A program made the translations under genes and the position numbers. A stretch of DNA of 64,000 nucleotides from Flammeovirga sp. SJP92 (GTDB taxonomy: Bacteria > Bacteroidota > Bacteroidia > Cytophagales > Flammeovirgaceae). Location: assembly GCF_001583495.1 (NCBI RefSeq), contig NZ_LQAQ01000099.1, forward strand, positions 1-64,000. Reading direction: 5' to 3'. The notes under the pieces are model-generated. The model was not told the DNA's origin, did not search any database, and saw nothing but the letters and a program-made list of their open reading frames with translations. Shown piece after piece: positions 34,116-43,447 of this stretch (the stretch's first letter is position 1; the number at the start of each line of letters is the position of its first letter).

Positions 34116-35120
34116 ATGAAACAGCTTCTAATTACTATCAATTTATTCATTGTTTCACTGAGTGTTTTTGCTCAGAAAAATGACCTTCAAAGTCAATTAT
34201 TAGAAAAATATCAATGGTCTTCCGTAACTCAAAATCAGATAGTTCAAGGAAGGCACGAAACTTCTTTTGTACTTCATAAAGATAAATTCTATTTGATAGG
34301 TGGTCGTGAATCAAAAGCAGTAGAAGTATTTGACCCGTCTTCTAATACTTGGAAAAAGATAGGTGAAGCTCCTTTTTTTATGCATCATTTTCAAGCGGTT
34401 TCTTATCAAGACCATATTTATTTTGTGGGAGCCATGAAAGGGAACTATCCAGTAGAAACACCTTTAGAGCACATTTGGACTTATCAGCCTGAAAAAAATG
34501 AATGGAAAAAACAAGGCGTCATTCCTAAAGAAGTAAGAAGAGGTGGTGGTGGAGCCGTTTTATATCAGAATAAAATTTACCTTGCTTGTGGTATCACCAA
34601 CGGCCATACTTCAGGCTGTTCCAACCGCTTTGATGTTTATGATTTAATGACCAAGACATGGAAACAATTAACTTCTGCTCCTCACTTAAGAGATCACTTC
34701 AACGCAGTTGTGGCCAATGATAAGCTCTATCTTATTGGGGGAAGAAATAGTAGTGTACATTATAAAAATAACTTTACGGCATTCTTTAAGTATACAAATC
34801 CTTTTGTTGATGTTTATGACTTTAATACACAGCAATGGGTAACACTGGAAGACCGCCTTCCTTATCCAAGTGCCGCAGGAGGTATTGTGAAATTAGATAA
34901 TTATCTGATATATATGGGAGGTGAAAATGCTCAGCCTAAAGCATCTAATAAAACACAGATTTTAGAACTGACTACTCATAAATGGTCACTTATGCCTGAT
35001 ATGATTGAAGGAAGACATGGTACAAATGCTATTTTATATAAAGGAAGCATTTATGTTTTTGGTGGAAGCCCAGTAAGAGGTGGAGGAAGAGTGAATTCAA
35101 TGGAGAAGTTGTGTAAGTAG
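34116..35120 (+). CDS. Secreted kelch-repeat beta-propeller protein
   Basis: 334 aa from ATG at 34116 (the frame can be extended 6 nt to a TTG, rejected). Signal peptide 1-19 ending SVFAQ. At least five kelch repeats with the double-Gly pattern: FYLIGGRESKAVEVFDPSSN, IYFVGAMKG, IYLACGITNG, LYLIGGRNSS, LIYMGGENAQ, IYVFGGSPVRGGGR, each followed by a WxxL/WKxx element. The protein is a six-bladed propeller, comparable to bacterial kelch proteins including N-acetylneuraminate epimerases, but no sialic acid genes are near, so I leave the function open. Monocistronic. Confidence 0.85.
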   Translation: MKQLLITINLFIVSLSVFAQKNDLQSQLLEKYQWSSVTQNQIVQGRHETSFVLHKDKFYLIGGRESKAVEVFDPSSNTWKKIGEAPFFMHHFQAVSYQDHIYFVGAMKGNYPVETPLEHIWTYQPEKNEWKKQGVIPKEVRRGGGGAVLYQNKIYLACGITNGHTSGCSNRFDVYDLMTKTWKQLTSAPHLRDHFNAVVANDKLYLIGGRNSSVHYKNNFTAFFKYTNPFVDVYDFNTQQWVTLEDRLPYPSAAGGIVKLDNYLIYMGGENAQPKASNKTQILELTTHKWSLMPDMIEGRHGTNAILYKGSIYVFGGSPVRGGGRVNSMEKLCK

Positions 35121-35266
35121 AAGAAAGATTTTATATAAGTCACTTTTGGAATAATAATTTATAGGAATAAATATACTATTTGAACAAGCACCAAGATTCA
35201 ATTGTATATTTAGGTGTAAAGTAGATTGTAAATCTTTTTTTAGTAACTAGAGTCCACCAATAAGCA

Positions 35267-35812
35267 TTGTCTCAAGAAGAACCATATTTTTCAGTACAAA
35301 AGGATTATACCGTAAGTGATCTAACTCAAGATAACAATGGCTATTATTATTCTTACAGTTACCAATACAATTGGGTGAAGATGGAGGAAAATGAAGACTT
35401 AAAGTATGAGTTGGATTCCTATTTTTTCTTAAAACTCTCTAGCTTCTTTTTAGAGATTTCTTTGCCCACTACCCATCGGAAATTCGAAAGGAAAATGATT
35501 CAGTCTGTTGCTTTGAAGAAAAAGAAACTCATACTTCCTCTGCTTGTTGGAGGAATAGTTGGACCTTTATCATTGGTAGCAGCCAACATAGGAAGTGTCT
35601 CGCTTTTTACTGGATTATCTCTTTTTCTGGGGGCATCATTGTTATTTTATTTCGGATTTGTAGGAAATTTTCAATTAGAGGTGAAATTTAAGAATGGTAC
35701 CCAAAATCAATTTTTTATAGAGGTTGAAAAGACTGATATACAATATTTTATTCAACAAATTAATACGGAAATTGTAATGGGTAACAGTAAGCACTCCCGA
35801 ATGAATCTTTAA
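35267..35812 (+). CDS. Hypothetical membrane protein with two helices
   Basis: 181 aa if it starts at TTG 35267, right after an in-frame stop at 35261-35263; the only later starts are a GTG/ATG near codons 37-39, which would cut a Tyr-rich N terminus. Start is therefore uncertain. A hydrophilic N-terminal third is followed by a basic KKKK-x-LILPLL and two membrane helices (about 88-105 and 110-130), then a beta-rich tail. No family recognised. It lies upstream of the tRNA-Gln pair on the same strand, but the tRNAs have their own promoter. Confidence 0.5.
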   Translation: MSQEEPYFSVQKDYTVSDLTQDNNGYYYSYSYQYNWVKMEENEDLKYELDSYFFLKLSSFFLEISLPTTHRKFERKMIQSVALKKKKLILPLLVGGIVGPLSLVAANIGSVSLFTGLSLFLGASLLFYFGFVGNFQLEVKFKNGTQNQFFIEVEKTDIQYFIQQINTEIVMGNSKHSRMNL

Positions 35813-35849
35813 ATATTTACATTTATTTGTGGAATATTTTTCAGAATAA

Positions 35850-35881
35850 TTTGGATAGTAAGAATTATCCCTCTACATTTG
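35850..35881 (+). promoter_or_regulatory. tRNA-Gln promoter
   Basis: TTTG at 35850-35853, exactly 20 nt, then TACATTTG at 35874-35881: a full match to the Bacteroidota sigma-ABfr consensus. The predicted transcription start is about 7 nt downstream, roughly 25 nt before the first tRNA. Confidence 0.8.
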
Positions 35882-35913
35882 CATCGCATTTCAGAGAAAC
35901 GGCCTCAGAAGAT

Positions 35914-35986
35914 TGTCCGATGGTGTAATTGGCAACACGTCTGATTTTGGTTCAGAAGAGTCCAGGTTCGAGACCTGGTCGGACAA
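35914..35986 (+). tRNA. tRNA-Gln (anticodon UUG), copy 1
   Basis: 73 nt. Acceptor stem TGTCCGA/TCGGACA with U1-A72, a glutamine identity pair. Anticodon stem TCTGA/TCAGA with loop TTTTGGT and anticodon TTG at 35947-35949. T-arm CCAGG-TTCGAGA-CCTGG and discriminator A at 35986. The 3' CCA is not encoded. The arms all pair, so it is intact. Confidence 0.95.
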
Positions 35987-36021
35987 CTACCGAAAATATT
36001 TGAGACCTTTCTTTGAAACAC

Positions 36022-36094
36022 TGTCCGATGGTGTAATTGGCAACACGTCTGATTTTGGTTCAGAAGAGTCCAGGTTCGAGACCTGGTCGGACAA
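36022..36094 (+). tRNA. tRNA-Gln (anticodon UUG), copy 2
   Basis: Identical over all 73 nt to the copy 108 bp upstream, with anticodon TTG at 36055-36057. The 35-nt linker between the copies is unlike the sequence before copy 1 or after copy 2, so the duplicated unit is essentially the tRNA body. Both are probably cut from one transcript starting at the promoter at 35850-35881. Confidence 0.95.
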
Positions 36095-36098
36095 CAAA

Positions 36099-36133
36099 AG
36101 CCTTATAGTTTTTCGCTATAAGGCTTTTTTTTT
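36099..36133 (+). terminator. tRNA operon terminator
   Basis: A 10-bp stem AGCCTTATAG/CTATAAGGCT (36099-36108 with 36116-36125) followed by nine T residues, directly after the second tRNA. Confidence 0.9.
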
Positions 36134-36183
36134 GTTTGCTATTTCTATATTTGTAAAATGATAGCTTAAAAAAAATTACTAGC

Positions 36184-36879
36184 ATGTTAAAAAGAATAAT
36201 TAAATTAGTTACAACTTTTGTGCTGATGGTGACTTTAACCACAGCTTACGCACAAGAGACTGCAGGTTCAGGTACTTCTACTAGTACAACAACGACATCC
36301 ACTAATACAACTACAAAAGTTAAACCGACTGGTCCTGCTGATGATACCCTGTTAGAAGGTTATAAATTCATGTCTAAACGAGGTGGACGTTGGAAAGAAT
36401 ATAGAATGATCAAACAATCTTGGTTGGATGATTATTGGGTGTTGGTGGAAGATTCTCTTCAAACTGCCTATTCTGATGCTATTGACGCTCGTAAAGAAAC
36501 AGCTTTAGCACAGCAGGAAGTAAAAGAAATGCAATCTCGTTTAGGAGAAAAAGATAGATTAATCGAACTGGGAGATTACATTAACCTCATTGGTATGGAT
36601 ATACCAAAGTATTCGGTAATGTATACTGCCTTTGCTGTTATTGCTGTTTTAATTATTGTAGTGATCGTTTTATTAATTCGTTTCCAGACTAATAATCAAG
36701 CAGTAAGCGTGATCAAAAAAGATCATGATTCATTACAGACAGAGTTTGATGATTTCAGAACTAGAGCACAGGAAAGAGAAATGCAGGTGCGTAGAGAACT
36801 AGTTACTGAAAGAAATAAAGGTGAAGAATTACAGAAAGAATTAAGCGCTCTAAGAAAAAGAGAGAATAAGTTATCATAA
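36184..36879 (+). CDS. Conserved Bacteroidota coiled-coil membrane protein
   Basis: 231 aa. Signal peptide 1-23, a Ser/Thr-only linker (26-45), then a conserved domain with KEYRMIKQSWLDDYWVLVEDSL, a coiled coil (about 100-130), a membrane helix (about 147-168: AFAVIAVLIIVVIVLLI) and a second charged coiled coil to the C terminus (EFDDFRTRAQEREMQVRRELVTERNK). I recognise the layout as a widespread Bacteroidota family sometimes mislabelled as a tRNA methyltransferase; no methyltransferase motif is present here. Function unknown, perhaps an envelope scaffold. A TATATTTG -7 element sits at 36146-36153, giving a leader of about 25 nt. Terminator at 36906-36937. Confidence 0.75.
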   Translation: MLKRIIKLVTTFVLMVTLTTAYAQETAGSGTSTSTTTTSTNTTTKVKPTGPADDTLLEGYKFMSKRGGRWKEYRMIKQSWLDDYWVLVEDSLQTAYSDAIDARKETALAQQEVKEMQSRLGEKDRLIELGDYINLIGMDIPKYSVMYTAFAVIAVLIIVVIVLLIRFQTNNQAVSVIKKDHDSLQTEFDDFRTRAQEREMQVRRELVTERNKGEELQKELSALRKRENKLS

Positions 36880-36905
36880 TTCTTTTATCAAAATACTATA
36901 CATTT

Positions 36906-36937
36906 AAAGCTCACTTCCTCCCCAAAGTGAGCTTTTT
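36906..36937 (+). terminator. Terminator after the coiled-coil gene
   Basis: An 11-bp perfect stem AAAGCTCACTT/AAGTGAGCTTT (36906-36916 with 36925-36935), an 8-nt loop and a T-run, 26 nt after the stop. Confidence 0.88.
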
Positions 36938-37013
36938 TGTGCATTTTGCATTTTCATCATTTAGTAAAACGATTTGCTAAGTTTTTAAAATTCATCAATT
37001 GCATTCCATAAAA

Positions 37014-38114
37014 ATGTTGTTCAGAAGATATTTTACTCCATTTGTACTTTTAATTTGCCTTTTAGGCTGTCAGAAAAAACAAAACACGCTAGAAGGTTTA
37101 GTGGATGCCTCTGCACATGAAGATGAATTTTATGAGAAACAAATCTCTTTTCTAGACGAAATTATTTCACAGAAATCTGATGATGCCTCACTTTATGCCA
37201 AAAGAGGCGGAGTAAAAGTGAGAAAGAAAGATTATACTGGAGCGTTGGAAGACCTTGAACAAGCCATTAAACTGGATTCTACGCAAGGGATGTATTATTT
37301 TGGTGTTGCTTCTTCTCATTATTTTCTAGGAAATATGGAGGAATCAATTTCCAACGGTAAAAAAGCAATAGCGTTGGGTTACAGGCACCCTCAGCTGAAA
37401 ACATTTATTGGCTCATCGTATACTGCCTTGAATCAATTTGATAGTGCCATTTATTTTTTAGAAAACTCTCTTAAAGAAATTCCTCAAAACAGTAAAACGT
37501 ATAGAGCATTGGGTAAAACTTATGCTAGAATGGAAAATTCAGAACTTTCAATCATCAATTATCAAACAGCCATTGATTTAGACCCTTTAGATTCTATTGC
37601 TTATGCGGGGATCATTGAGGAAAACATCCTTCTGAATGATTTAGATAAAGCTGTGTTGATATTCCAGGAAGCAAAAAAAATGTCTTTAACTTCTCCTGAT
37701 ATGGAATATTCTTATGGTATGATATTAAGTGAACAAGATCAATATGATAGTGCTATTCTTGTCTTTGAGGAAGTACTGAAAGAAAATCCTGCTCATTGGA
37801 AATCTTCAAGACAGTTAGGCAAACTTTTCAGAAGAAGAAAACAACCTTTGGAAGCTAATAAAATATTTTTAGAGGCATTAAAACATACACCAGAGACAAA
37901 AGAACTTTGGTATGAACTTGGACTAACCAATCAGTATGTGTTGAGAAACTATGCTGAAGCTAGAAAAAACTACGAGAAAGCATTAGAAATAGACCCAACT
38001 TATAAAGACGCCCGATTGGCATTAGTTAATTTAAAGGCGACTTTAAGAAGACTATATGCACCACCGGTTGAAGAGAATACAGAAAATTCTACAACAGGAG
38101 AAGTGCAATCATAA
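37014..38114 (+). CDS. TPR-repeat lipoprotein
   Basis: 366 aa from ATG at 37014 (a TTG 15 nt earlier is rejected). Lipobox CLLGC (Cys18). Residues about 55-345 are TPR units: ASLYAKRGGVKVRKKDYTGA, MYYFGVASSHYFLGNMEESI, SKTYRALGKTYARMENSELS, KELWYELGLTNQYVLRNYAE, with the typical Gly8/Ala20/Pro32 spacing. The C terminus is acidic and disordered. Likely a periplasmic or outer-membrane-anchored interaction scaffold. It precedes the YifB gene by 46 bp and may be co-transcribed. Confidence 0.85.
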   Translation: MLFRRYFTPFVLLICLLGCQKKQNTLEGLVDASAHEDEFYEKQISFLDEIISQKSDDASLYAKRGGVKVRKKDYTGALEDLEQAIKLDSTQGMYYFGVASSHYFLGNMEESISNGKKAIALGYRHPQLKTFIGSSYTALNQFDSAIYFLENSLKEIPQNSKTYRALGKTYARMENSELSIINYQTAIDLDPLDSIAYAGIIEENILLNDLDKAVLIFQEAKKMSLTSPDMEYSYGMILSEQDQYDSAILVFEEVLKENPAHWKSSRQLGKLFRRRKQPLEANKIFLEALKHTPETKELWYELGLTNQYVLRNYAEARKNYEKALEIDPTYKDARLALVNLKATLRRLYAPPVEENTENSTTGEVQS

Positions 38115-38160
38115 ATCCTTAACGATATCGTTTGACGATTCTAAAAATTACGAGTAAACT

Positions 38161-39705
38161 ATGATTTCAAAAACTTTTGGAAGCTCCGTATATGGAGTAG
38201 ATGCTACACTGATTGAAATAGAAGTGAACGTGCTTAATGGCAAGAACCTTTATGTGGTAGGATTGCCTGATAGTGCCATCAAAGAAAGTGAACACAGGGT
38301 AGAATCTGCTGTGAAACACTACGGTTATGCTATACCAAGACAAAAAGTGGTAGTGAATTTGGCACCAGCTGAAGCCAAAAAAGAAGGAGCAGCGTTTGAT
38401 TTGCCTATTGCTCTTTCTATTCTTCAATCTTCAGGACAGATTGGAGCGAGAGACTTTGATCAATATGTCATTTTAGGAGAGTTGTCTTTGGATGGGAAAT
38501 TAAGACCCATCAAAGGAGCTTTGCCCATAGCCATTGAAGCCCGTAAAAAAGGGTTCAAGGGTTTTATACTTCCCAAAGAAAATGCAAAGGAGGCGGCAAT
38601 AGTCAATAATCTTGATGTGATTGGAGTAACCACATTGCTGGAAGCTATTGAATTCATCCAAGGAGATAAAGAAATTACGCCATTAAAAATAGATACTAGA
38701 GAGCTTTTCAATGATACACTTGACCATTATGAGGTGGATTTTTCACAGGTACAAGGTCAGGAGAATATGAAAAGAGCCATGGAAATTGCTGCTGCCGGTG
38801 GTCATAATGTCATTATGGTAGGCCCTCCAGGAGCAGGAAAAACAATGCTGGCAAAAAGACTACCAACAATTTTGCCTTCATTGGGGTTGCAGGAAGCGTT
38901 GGAGACAACTAAAATTCATTCTGTAGCAGGAAAACTGGGTGCCGATGGACAGTTGATTTCCACTAGGCCTTTTAGAGCACCGCATCATACTATCAGTGAT
39001 GCTGCATTGGTTGGTGGTGGCGGAATTCCTCAGCCAGGAGAAATTTCGTTGTCACATAATGGTGTTTTATTTTTGGATGAATTGCCAGAATACAAAAGAA
39101 CAGTGTTGGAAGTAATGCGTCAGCCTTTAGAAGAAAGAAAAGTCACAATTTCAAGAGCGAGAATGTCTGTAGATTTTCCTGCTAATTTTATGCTGATTGC
39201 AAGTATGAATCCATGTCCATGCGGTTATCATAACCATCCAGAAAAGGAGTGTTCTTGTCCTCCAGGTGCGGTACAGCGTTATCTGAATAAAGTGAGTGGC
39301 CCACTTTTGGATAGAATAGATTTGCATGTGGAAGTTACGCCTGTTTCTTTTGAAGAAATGACGGAAGTGAAACCTGCAGAAAGCAGTGAGGCAATAAGAG
39401 AGAGAGTAATTGAGGCGAGAAAAATTCAAGAAGAAAGGTTCAAGGATTTTACGAACGCAGTACACTGCAATGCTATGATGCCTTCTCAATTGGTCAAAAA
39501 GGTCTGTGTGCTGGATGCATTAGGTAAGAACTTATTAAAAGCTGCAATGGACCGTTTAGGTCTTTCAGCACGAGCTTACGACAGAATTTTGAAAGTTGGT
39601 AGGACAATAGCAGATCTTGCAGGAAGTGAGAACATTAAAGCAGAGCATATTGCGGAAGCAATTCAATATAGAAGTTTAGATAGAGAGAGTTGGGCAGAGG
39701 GATAA
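38161..39705 (+). CDS. YifB/ComM-family Mg-chelatase-like AAA+ ATPase
   Basis: 514 aa, full family length. N-terminal ChlI-like domain (SSVYGVDATLIEIEVNVLNG ... VVGLPDSAIKESEHRVESA), AAA+ core with Walker A GPPGAGKTM (221-229), Walker B GVLFLDELPEY, the sensor SMNPCPCG followed by the characteristic C-x-C cluster (CPCGYHNHPEKECSCPP), and the C-terminal Mg_chelatase_C (LSARAYDRILKVGRTIADLAG). ComM, the best-studied member, is a hexameric helicase that promotes branch migration during natural transformation; YifB roles elsewhere are unproven. All motifs are intact. Confidence 0.95.
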   Translation: MISKTFGSSVYGVDATLIEIEVNVLNGKNLYVVGLPDSAIKESEHRVESAVKHYGYAIPRQKVVVNLAPAEAKKEGAAFDLPIALSILQSSGQIGARDFDQYVILGELSLDGKLRPIKGALPIAIEARKKGFKGFILPKENAKEAAIVNNLDVIGVTTLLEAIEFIQGDKEITPLKIDTRELFNDTLDHYEVDFSQVQGQENMKRAMEIAAAGGHNVIMVGPPGAGKTMLAKRLPTILPSLGLQEALETTKIHSVAGKLGADGQLISTRPFRAPHHTISDAALVGGGGIPQPGEISLSHNGVLFLDELPEYKRTVLEVMRQPLEERKVTISRARMSVDFPANFMLIASMNPCPCGYHNHPEKECSCPPGAVQRYLNKVSGPLLDRIDLHVEVTPVSFEEMTEVKPAESSEAIRERVIEARKIQEERFKDFTNAVHCNAMMPSQLVKKVCVLDALGKNLLKAAMDRLGLSARAYDRILKVGRTIADLAGSENIKAEHIAEAIQYRSLDRESWAEG

Positions 39706-39843
39706 AAGTGGAGTATTGCTCCTCTCAATGAGGATATTCCAAACAAGCTCTAAAAATTATCGCTATCCGAAAAATCACATTATATTTGCATTGTCTTCCG
39801 ACTATTATAGAAGATACATACTATCAATTAAGAGATTTAACTT

Positions 39844-41187
39844 GTGAAAATCATAATCGCAGGTGCAGGAGATGTAGGGTTCCACTTAGGTAAACTACTG
39901 GCACACGAAGATCACGATATTACCCTTATCGATACTGATGAGGATAGTTTAAACCATGCGGCAAATCATATTGATGTTGCCACAATCAAGGGTTCGTCTA
40001 CTTCATTTGCAACATTGGATGATGCAAATGTGAGTAAATCTGACATGCTAATAGCAGTCACTTCATCAGAGGAAACTAACCTTATCACTGCAATGGTAGC
40101 GAAAAGGTTGGGAGCAAAGAGGACTATTGCAAGAATCACCAATAGTGAATACTTGCATTCTCGTGAGGTTCTAGACATGAGGCGAATGGGTGTGGACGAA
40201 ATGATTTCACCTCAATTGCTGGCAACAAAAGAGATCAAGCGCCTGTTGAAAGAGGCGGCAATTACTGATACATTTGAATTTGAGAAGGGGTTATTATCTC
40301 TGATTGGTATTACCATTGATGAGGAAAGACCACTTTGTGGAAAAACACTAGAGGAAACGGCATATTTGAACAAAGATTTCAAATTCTTAACCGTAGCCAT
40401 TCTTCGTAATGATGAAACAATCATTCCAAGAGGAGATACACGTTTTGAACTCGGTGATCACGTTTATTATATCGCCAAGCCAGAGGGTGTAGAGAGTGTT
40501 TTGCAATTGACAAGGAAAAAGCTGTCTAAGAAAATTAAGCGATTAATTATTTTAGGTGGTGGAAAAGTAGGTTTCTATGCTGCTCGTTCGCTGAGCCACA
40601 AATACAATGTGGTCTTAATTGAAAAAGACAGAGATAAAGCCATTGAAATGGCGGAGGAACTACCAAATACTTTGGTCATTCATGGTGATGGTAGGAATGT
40701 AGACTTATTGGAGGAAGAAGGAATTGATACAGCAGATGCGTTTATTGCTGTAACAGGTGACTCTGAAACCAATATCATTACTTCTCTAGTGGCGAAGAAG
40801 CACGGTGTCCAGAAAACAATTGCCCTTGTAGAGAATATGGATTATATCCACCTTTCTCAAAATATGGGTGTGGACACATTGATCAATAAAAAACTAATAG
40901 CAGCAAGCTTTATTTTTAGATATATCCGTAGAGGGGAAATTATATCACTAACAAACGTTCATGGTGTTGACGCAGAAGTGTTAGAATTTGTAGTCAACGA
41001 AAATTCTCCAGTGACTAAAAAGGAATTGAGAGCACTAGGCTTCCCTAAATCCGCTATTATTGGTGGAGCAATCAGAAAAGGAAAAGCTTATATTCCTAAA
41101 GGTGATTTCCAATTTGAACCTTATGACAGAGCCGTGGTATTGACACGTCCGGAATGTATTTCTAAAGTAGAAGCATTTTTCCGTTAA
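39844..41187 (+). CDS. trkA: TrkA, K+ uptake regulatory (RCK) protein
   Basis: 447 aa from GTG at 39844, directly before the NAD-binding KIIIAGAGDVGFHLGKLL; no ATG fits. Two RCK-N/RCK-C modules are present: the second Rossmann motif is IILGGGKVGFYAARSL (about 235-250), and the RCK_C parts include GKTLEETAYL and VTKKELRALGFPKSAIIGG. TrkA is a cytoplasmic, nucleotide-responsive gating ring for the TrkH channel, which is encoded 13 bp downstream. A TATATTTG -7 box at 39781-39788 gives a leader of about 50 nt; the -33 box is poor. Confidence 0.95.
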   Translation: MKIIIAGAGDVGFHLGKLLAHEDHDITLIDTDEDSLNHAANHIDVATIKGSSTSFATLDDANVSKSDMLIAVTSSEETNLITAMVAKRLGAKRTIARITNSEYLHSREVLDMRRMGVDEMISPQLLATKEIKRLLKEAAITDTFEFEKGLLSLIGITIDEERPLCGKTLEETAYLNKDFKFLTVAILRNDETIIPRGDTRFELGDHVYYIAKPEGVESVLQLTRKKLSKKIKRLIILGGGKVGFYAARSLSHKYNVVLIEKDRDKAIEMAEELPNTLVIHGDGRNVDLLEEEGIDTADAFIAVTGDSETNIITSLVAKKHGVQKTIALVENMDYIHLSQNMGVDTLINKKLIAASFIFRYIRRGEIISLTNVHGVDAEVLEFVVNENSPVTKKELRALGFPKSAIIGGAIRKGKAYIPKGDFQFEPYDRAVVLTRPECISKVEAFFR

Positions 41188-41200
41188 GCGCTGAAATTTT

Positions 41201-42685
41201 ATGGGAGAACAACTTCAACAACGTAAAAGCCAATTCAATATTGGGTTGATTGCTAGAATCATGGGTATTCTGATTGTGATCAATGGTATTTTCATGTTTA
41301 CATGTTTGCCTTTCTCTTTTTATTTTGGAGGAGAAGATTGGTTTGCATTATTGCAATCAGGAGTAATTAGTATTCTGGCAGGAGGACTGACGGTTCTTTA
41401 TGGTGAACATAGAGGATACAAAAGAGAAATTAAGAAAAAAGATGGATATATCGTCGTGTCTCTAGGATGGGCTTTAATGGCATTTTTTGGTAGTTTACCT
41501 TATTTGTTCAGCCATGAAATCCCCTCTTTGACTGACGCTTATTTTGAAACTATTTCAGGATACTCTACAACAGGTGCTTCAATTCTTACCGATATTGAAG
41601 GAGTAGGCAAAGGAATTTTATTCTGGCGAAGCCTGACACAGTGGATCGGTGGTATGGGTATTATCGTATTGGCTGTAGCAGTACTACCTTTCTTAGGAAT
41701 TGGAGGTATGCAGCTTTTTGTAGCAGAGGCGCCAGGTATTTCACCAGATAAATTGCAACCAAGAATCAAAGAAACAGCCAAGAGACTTTGGTGGGTATAT
41801 GCAGGCTTGACAGTTGTAGAGACAATATTACTGATGACGGGTGGTATGAGTTTTTATGACGCCCTCAATCATGCATTAACTACAATGGCTACAGGCGGTT
41901 TCTCAACGTACAACGACAGTGCGGCATCAATGAGCCCGTACATTCAATATATATTGATCTTCTTTATGCTTTTAGCAGGAACCAATTTTACGTTGAATTA
42001 CTTCCTGTTTAAAAGAATGTTCAAAGCCATTTGGACCAACGAAGAATACAGGTATTATATTGGAATTATTTTTCTTGCAACAGTTTCCATTGGAGGAGTT
42101 TTAACGTTCACCACAAACCTGGGAATAGAAAAATCATTTAGAGATGCTTTATTCCAAGTTGTATCTATAATGACTACCACAGGCTACGTCTCTGCCGATT
42201 ATACAGCTTGGGCACCATATGCCACAATGGTCGTTTTTGTGTTGATGTTCTGCGGGGGTATGGCAGGGTCTACAGCCGGAGGTGTAAAGATTGTCCGTCA
42301 TATTATCCTTTTTAAAAATACATTCCTTGAGTTGAAAAGACAGTTGCATCCAACGGCAATTATTCCAGTAAGATTCAACAATAAAGCCGTAAAAGGAGGA
42401 ATTACATTTAATGTGCTCGCTTTTATTATGGCTTATTTCTTAATCTTCGGAATTGGTATTTTAGTATTGTCGGCCTTGGGTGTAGATTTGATGTCATCTA
42501 TAGGTGCTGTGGCAACTTCATTGGGCAACATTGGTCCTGGTATTGGATCAGTAGGGCCTGTGGACAACTTTGCACACTTGCCATATGCTGTAAAATGGGT
42601 TTTATCCTTCTTAATGTTGCTGGGAAGATTAGAATTGTTTACAGTAATGATTATCTTCACACCATACTTTTGGAGTAGATTCTAA
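41201..42685 (+). CDS. trkH: TrkH-family potassium uptake channel
   Basis: 494 aa. Four M1-P-M2 repeats are visible by their selectivity loops: GYSTTGASIL, TMATGGFSTYN, TTTGYVSADY and SLGNIGPGIGSVGP, each carrying the conserved Gly. The GGMAGSTAGGVKIVRH segment is the intramembrane-loop region typical of TrkH/KtrB, and the conserved R in KIVRHIILFK is present. It is an inner-membrane K+ channel/transporter gated by the TrkA encoded immediately upstream; together they form a complete two-gene Trk unit, useful for osmotic adaptation in a marine habitat. Confidence 0.95.
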   Translation: MGEQLQQRKSQFNIGLIARIMGILIVINGIFMFTCLPFSFYFGGEDWFALLQSGVISILAGGLTVLYGEHRGYKREIKKKDGYIVVSLGWALMAFFGSLPYLFSHEIPSLTDAYFETISGYSTTGASILTDIEGVGKGILFWRSLTQWIGGMGIIVLAVAVLPFLGIGGMQLFVAEAPGISPDKLQPRIKETAKRLWWVYAGLTVVETILLMTGGMSFYDALNHALTTMATGGFSTYNDSAASMSPYIQYILIFFMLLAGTNFTLNYFLFKRMFKAIWTNEEYRYYIGIIFLATVSIGGVLTFTTNLGIEKSFRDALFQVVSIMTTTGYVSADYTAWAPYATMVVFVLMFCGGMAGSTAGGVKIVRHIILFKNTFLELKRQLHPTAIIPVRFNNKAVKGGITFNVLAFIMAYFLIFGIGILVLSALGVDLMSSIGAVATSLGNIGPGIGSVGPVDNFAHLPYAVKWVLSFLMLLGRLELFTVMIIFTPYFWSRF

Positions 42686-42721
42686 AATAATTCTAAACAG
42701 CAATTTTTTAAATAAATAATA

Positions 42722-43363
42722 GTGGAGTTAGAAGTAGTGAAAGAAAATAAAAAGAAAATTAGTTTGTCGGCTATTTATGGTGTGGCCATTTTAGTCATCA
42801 TTATAGATCAAATCAGTAAAATCCTTGTCCATAATTTTATGGAAATGGGTACGCTTGGAGAAATTCATGTGATTGGTGATTGGTTCCGTTTGCATTACTT
42901 GCTGAACCCAGGAATGGCATTTGGTATGCAGTTCGGAAATGAGTATGGAAAACTCTTATTGACTGTATTTAGGATCATTGCATCTGGGGGTATTGTATAT
43001 GCTATTTATAGTTTGTATCAAAAGCCCACACATCCAGGTTTTCTCATTTGTATTGCCATGATATTGGGTGGAGCAATTGGAAACGCCATTGACAGTATTT
43101 TCTATGGTGTATTAATTGAAGGAAACGCTATACCGGGTTCTAGTACACCTTGGTTCCATGGGCAAGTCATCGATATGTTGTATTTCCCAATGATAGAAGG
43201 GAACTTCCCAGCATGGATACCAATGATAGGAGGAGATCACTTTTTATTTTTCAGTCCTGTCTTCAATATTGCAGATTCCGCTATATTCTTGGGGGTGACA
43301 TTTATTCTCATTTTCCAGAATAAGTTTACTGAGTTTGAAAAATCACATGAGAGTCAAGACTAA
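42722..43363 (+). CDS. lspA: Lipoprotein signal peptidase II
   Basis: 213 aa from GTG at 42722 (no in-frame ATG until codon 41, which would remove the first helix). It is longer than the proteobacterial enzyme (about 165 aa) because of loop insertions around WFHGQVIDMLYFPMIEGNFP, which is common in Bacteroidota. The catalytic aspartates lie in GGAIGNAIDSIFYG and FNIADSAIF, and the conserved NPGMAFGM is intact. It cleaves prolipoprotein signal peptides after diacylglyceryl transfer; this genome has many lipoproteins in the window alone. It lies 36 bp after trkH and is probably co-transcribed. Confidence 0.93.
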   Translation: MELEVVKENKKKISLSAIYGVAILVIIIDQISKILVHNFMEMGTLGEIHVIGDWFRLHYLLNPGMAFGMQFGNEYGKLLLTVFRIIASGGIVYAIYSLYQKPTHPGFLICIAMILGGAIGNAIDSIFYGVLIEGNAIPGSSTPWFHGQVIDMLYFPMIEGNFPAWIPMIGGDHFLFFSPVFNIADSAIFLGVTFILIFQNKFTEFEKSHESQD

Positions 43364-43410
43364 ATACAAATGAGAATAAAAGTTTAGGGCTTGCTAAATA
43401 GATATTTATA

Positions 43411-43447
43411 AAAAGAGTAATGGTTAAAACTGTTACTCTTTTTTTTG
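43411..43447 (+). terminator. Terminator of the trkA-trkH-lspA unit
   Basis: A 10-bp stem AAAAGAGTAA/TTACTCTTTT (43411-43420 with 43433-43442), 12-nt loop, and a T-run to 43446. Confidence 0.85.

Noticed and set aside
35913-36161. 82-codon ORF with an internal repeat
   Set aside because: It is the translation of the two identical tRNA-Gln genes and their terminator.
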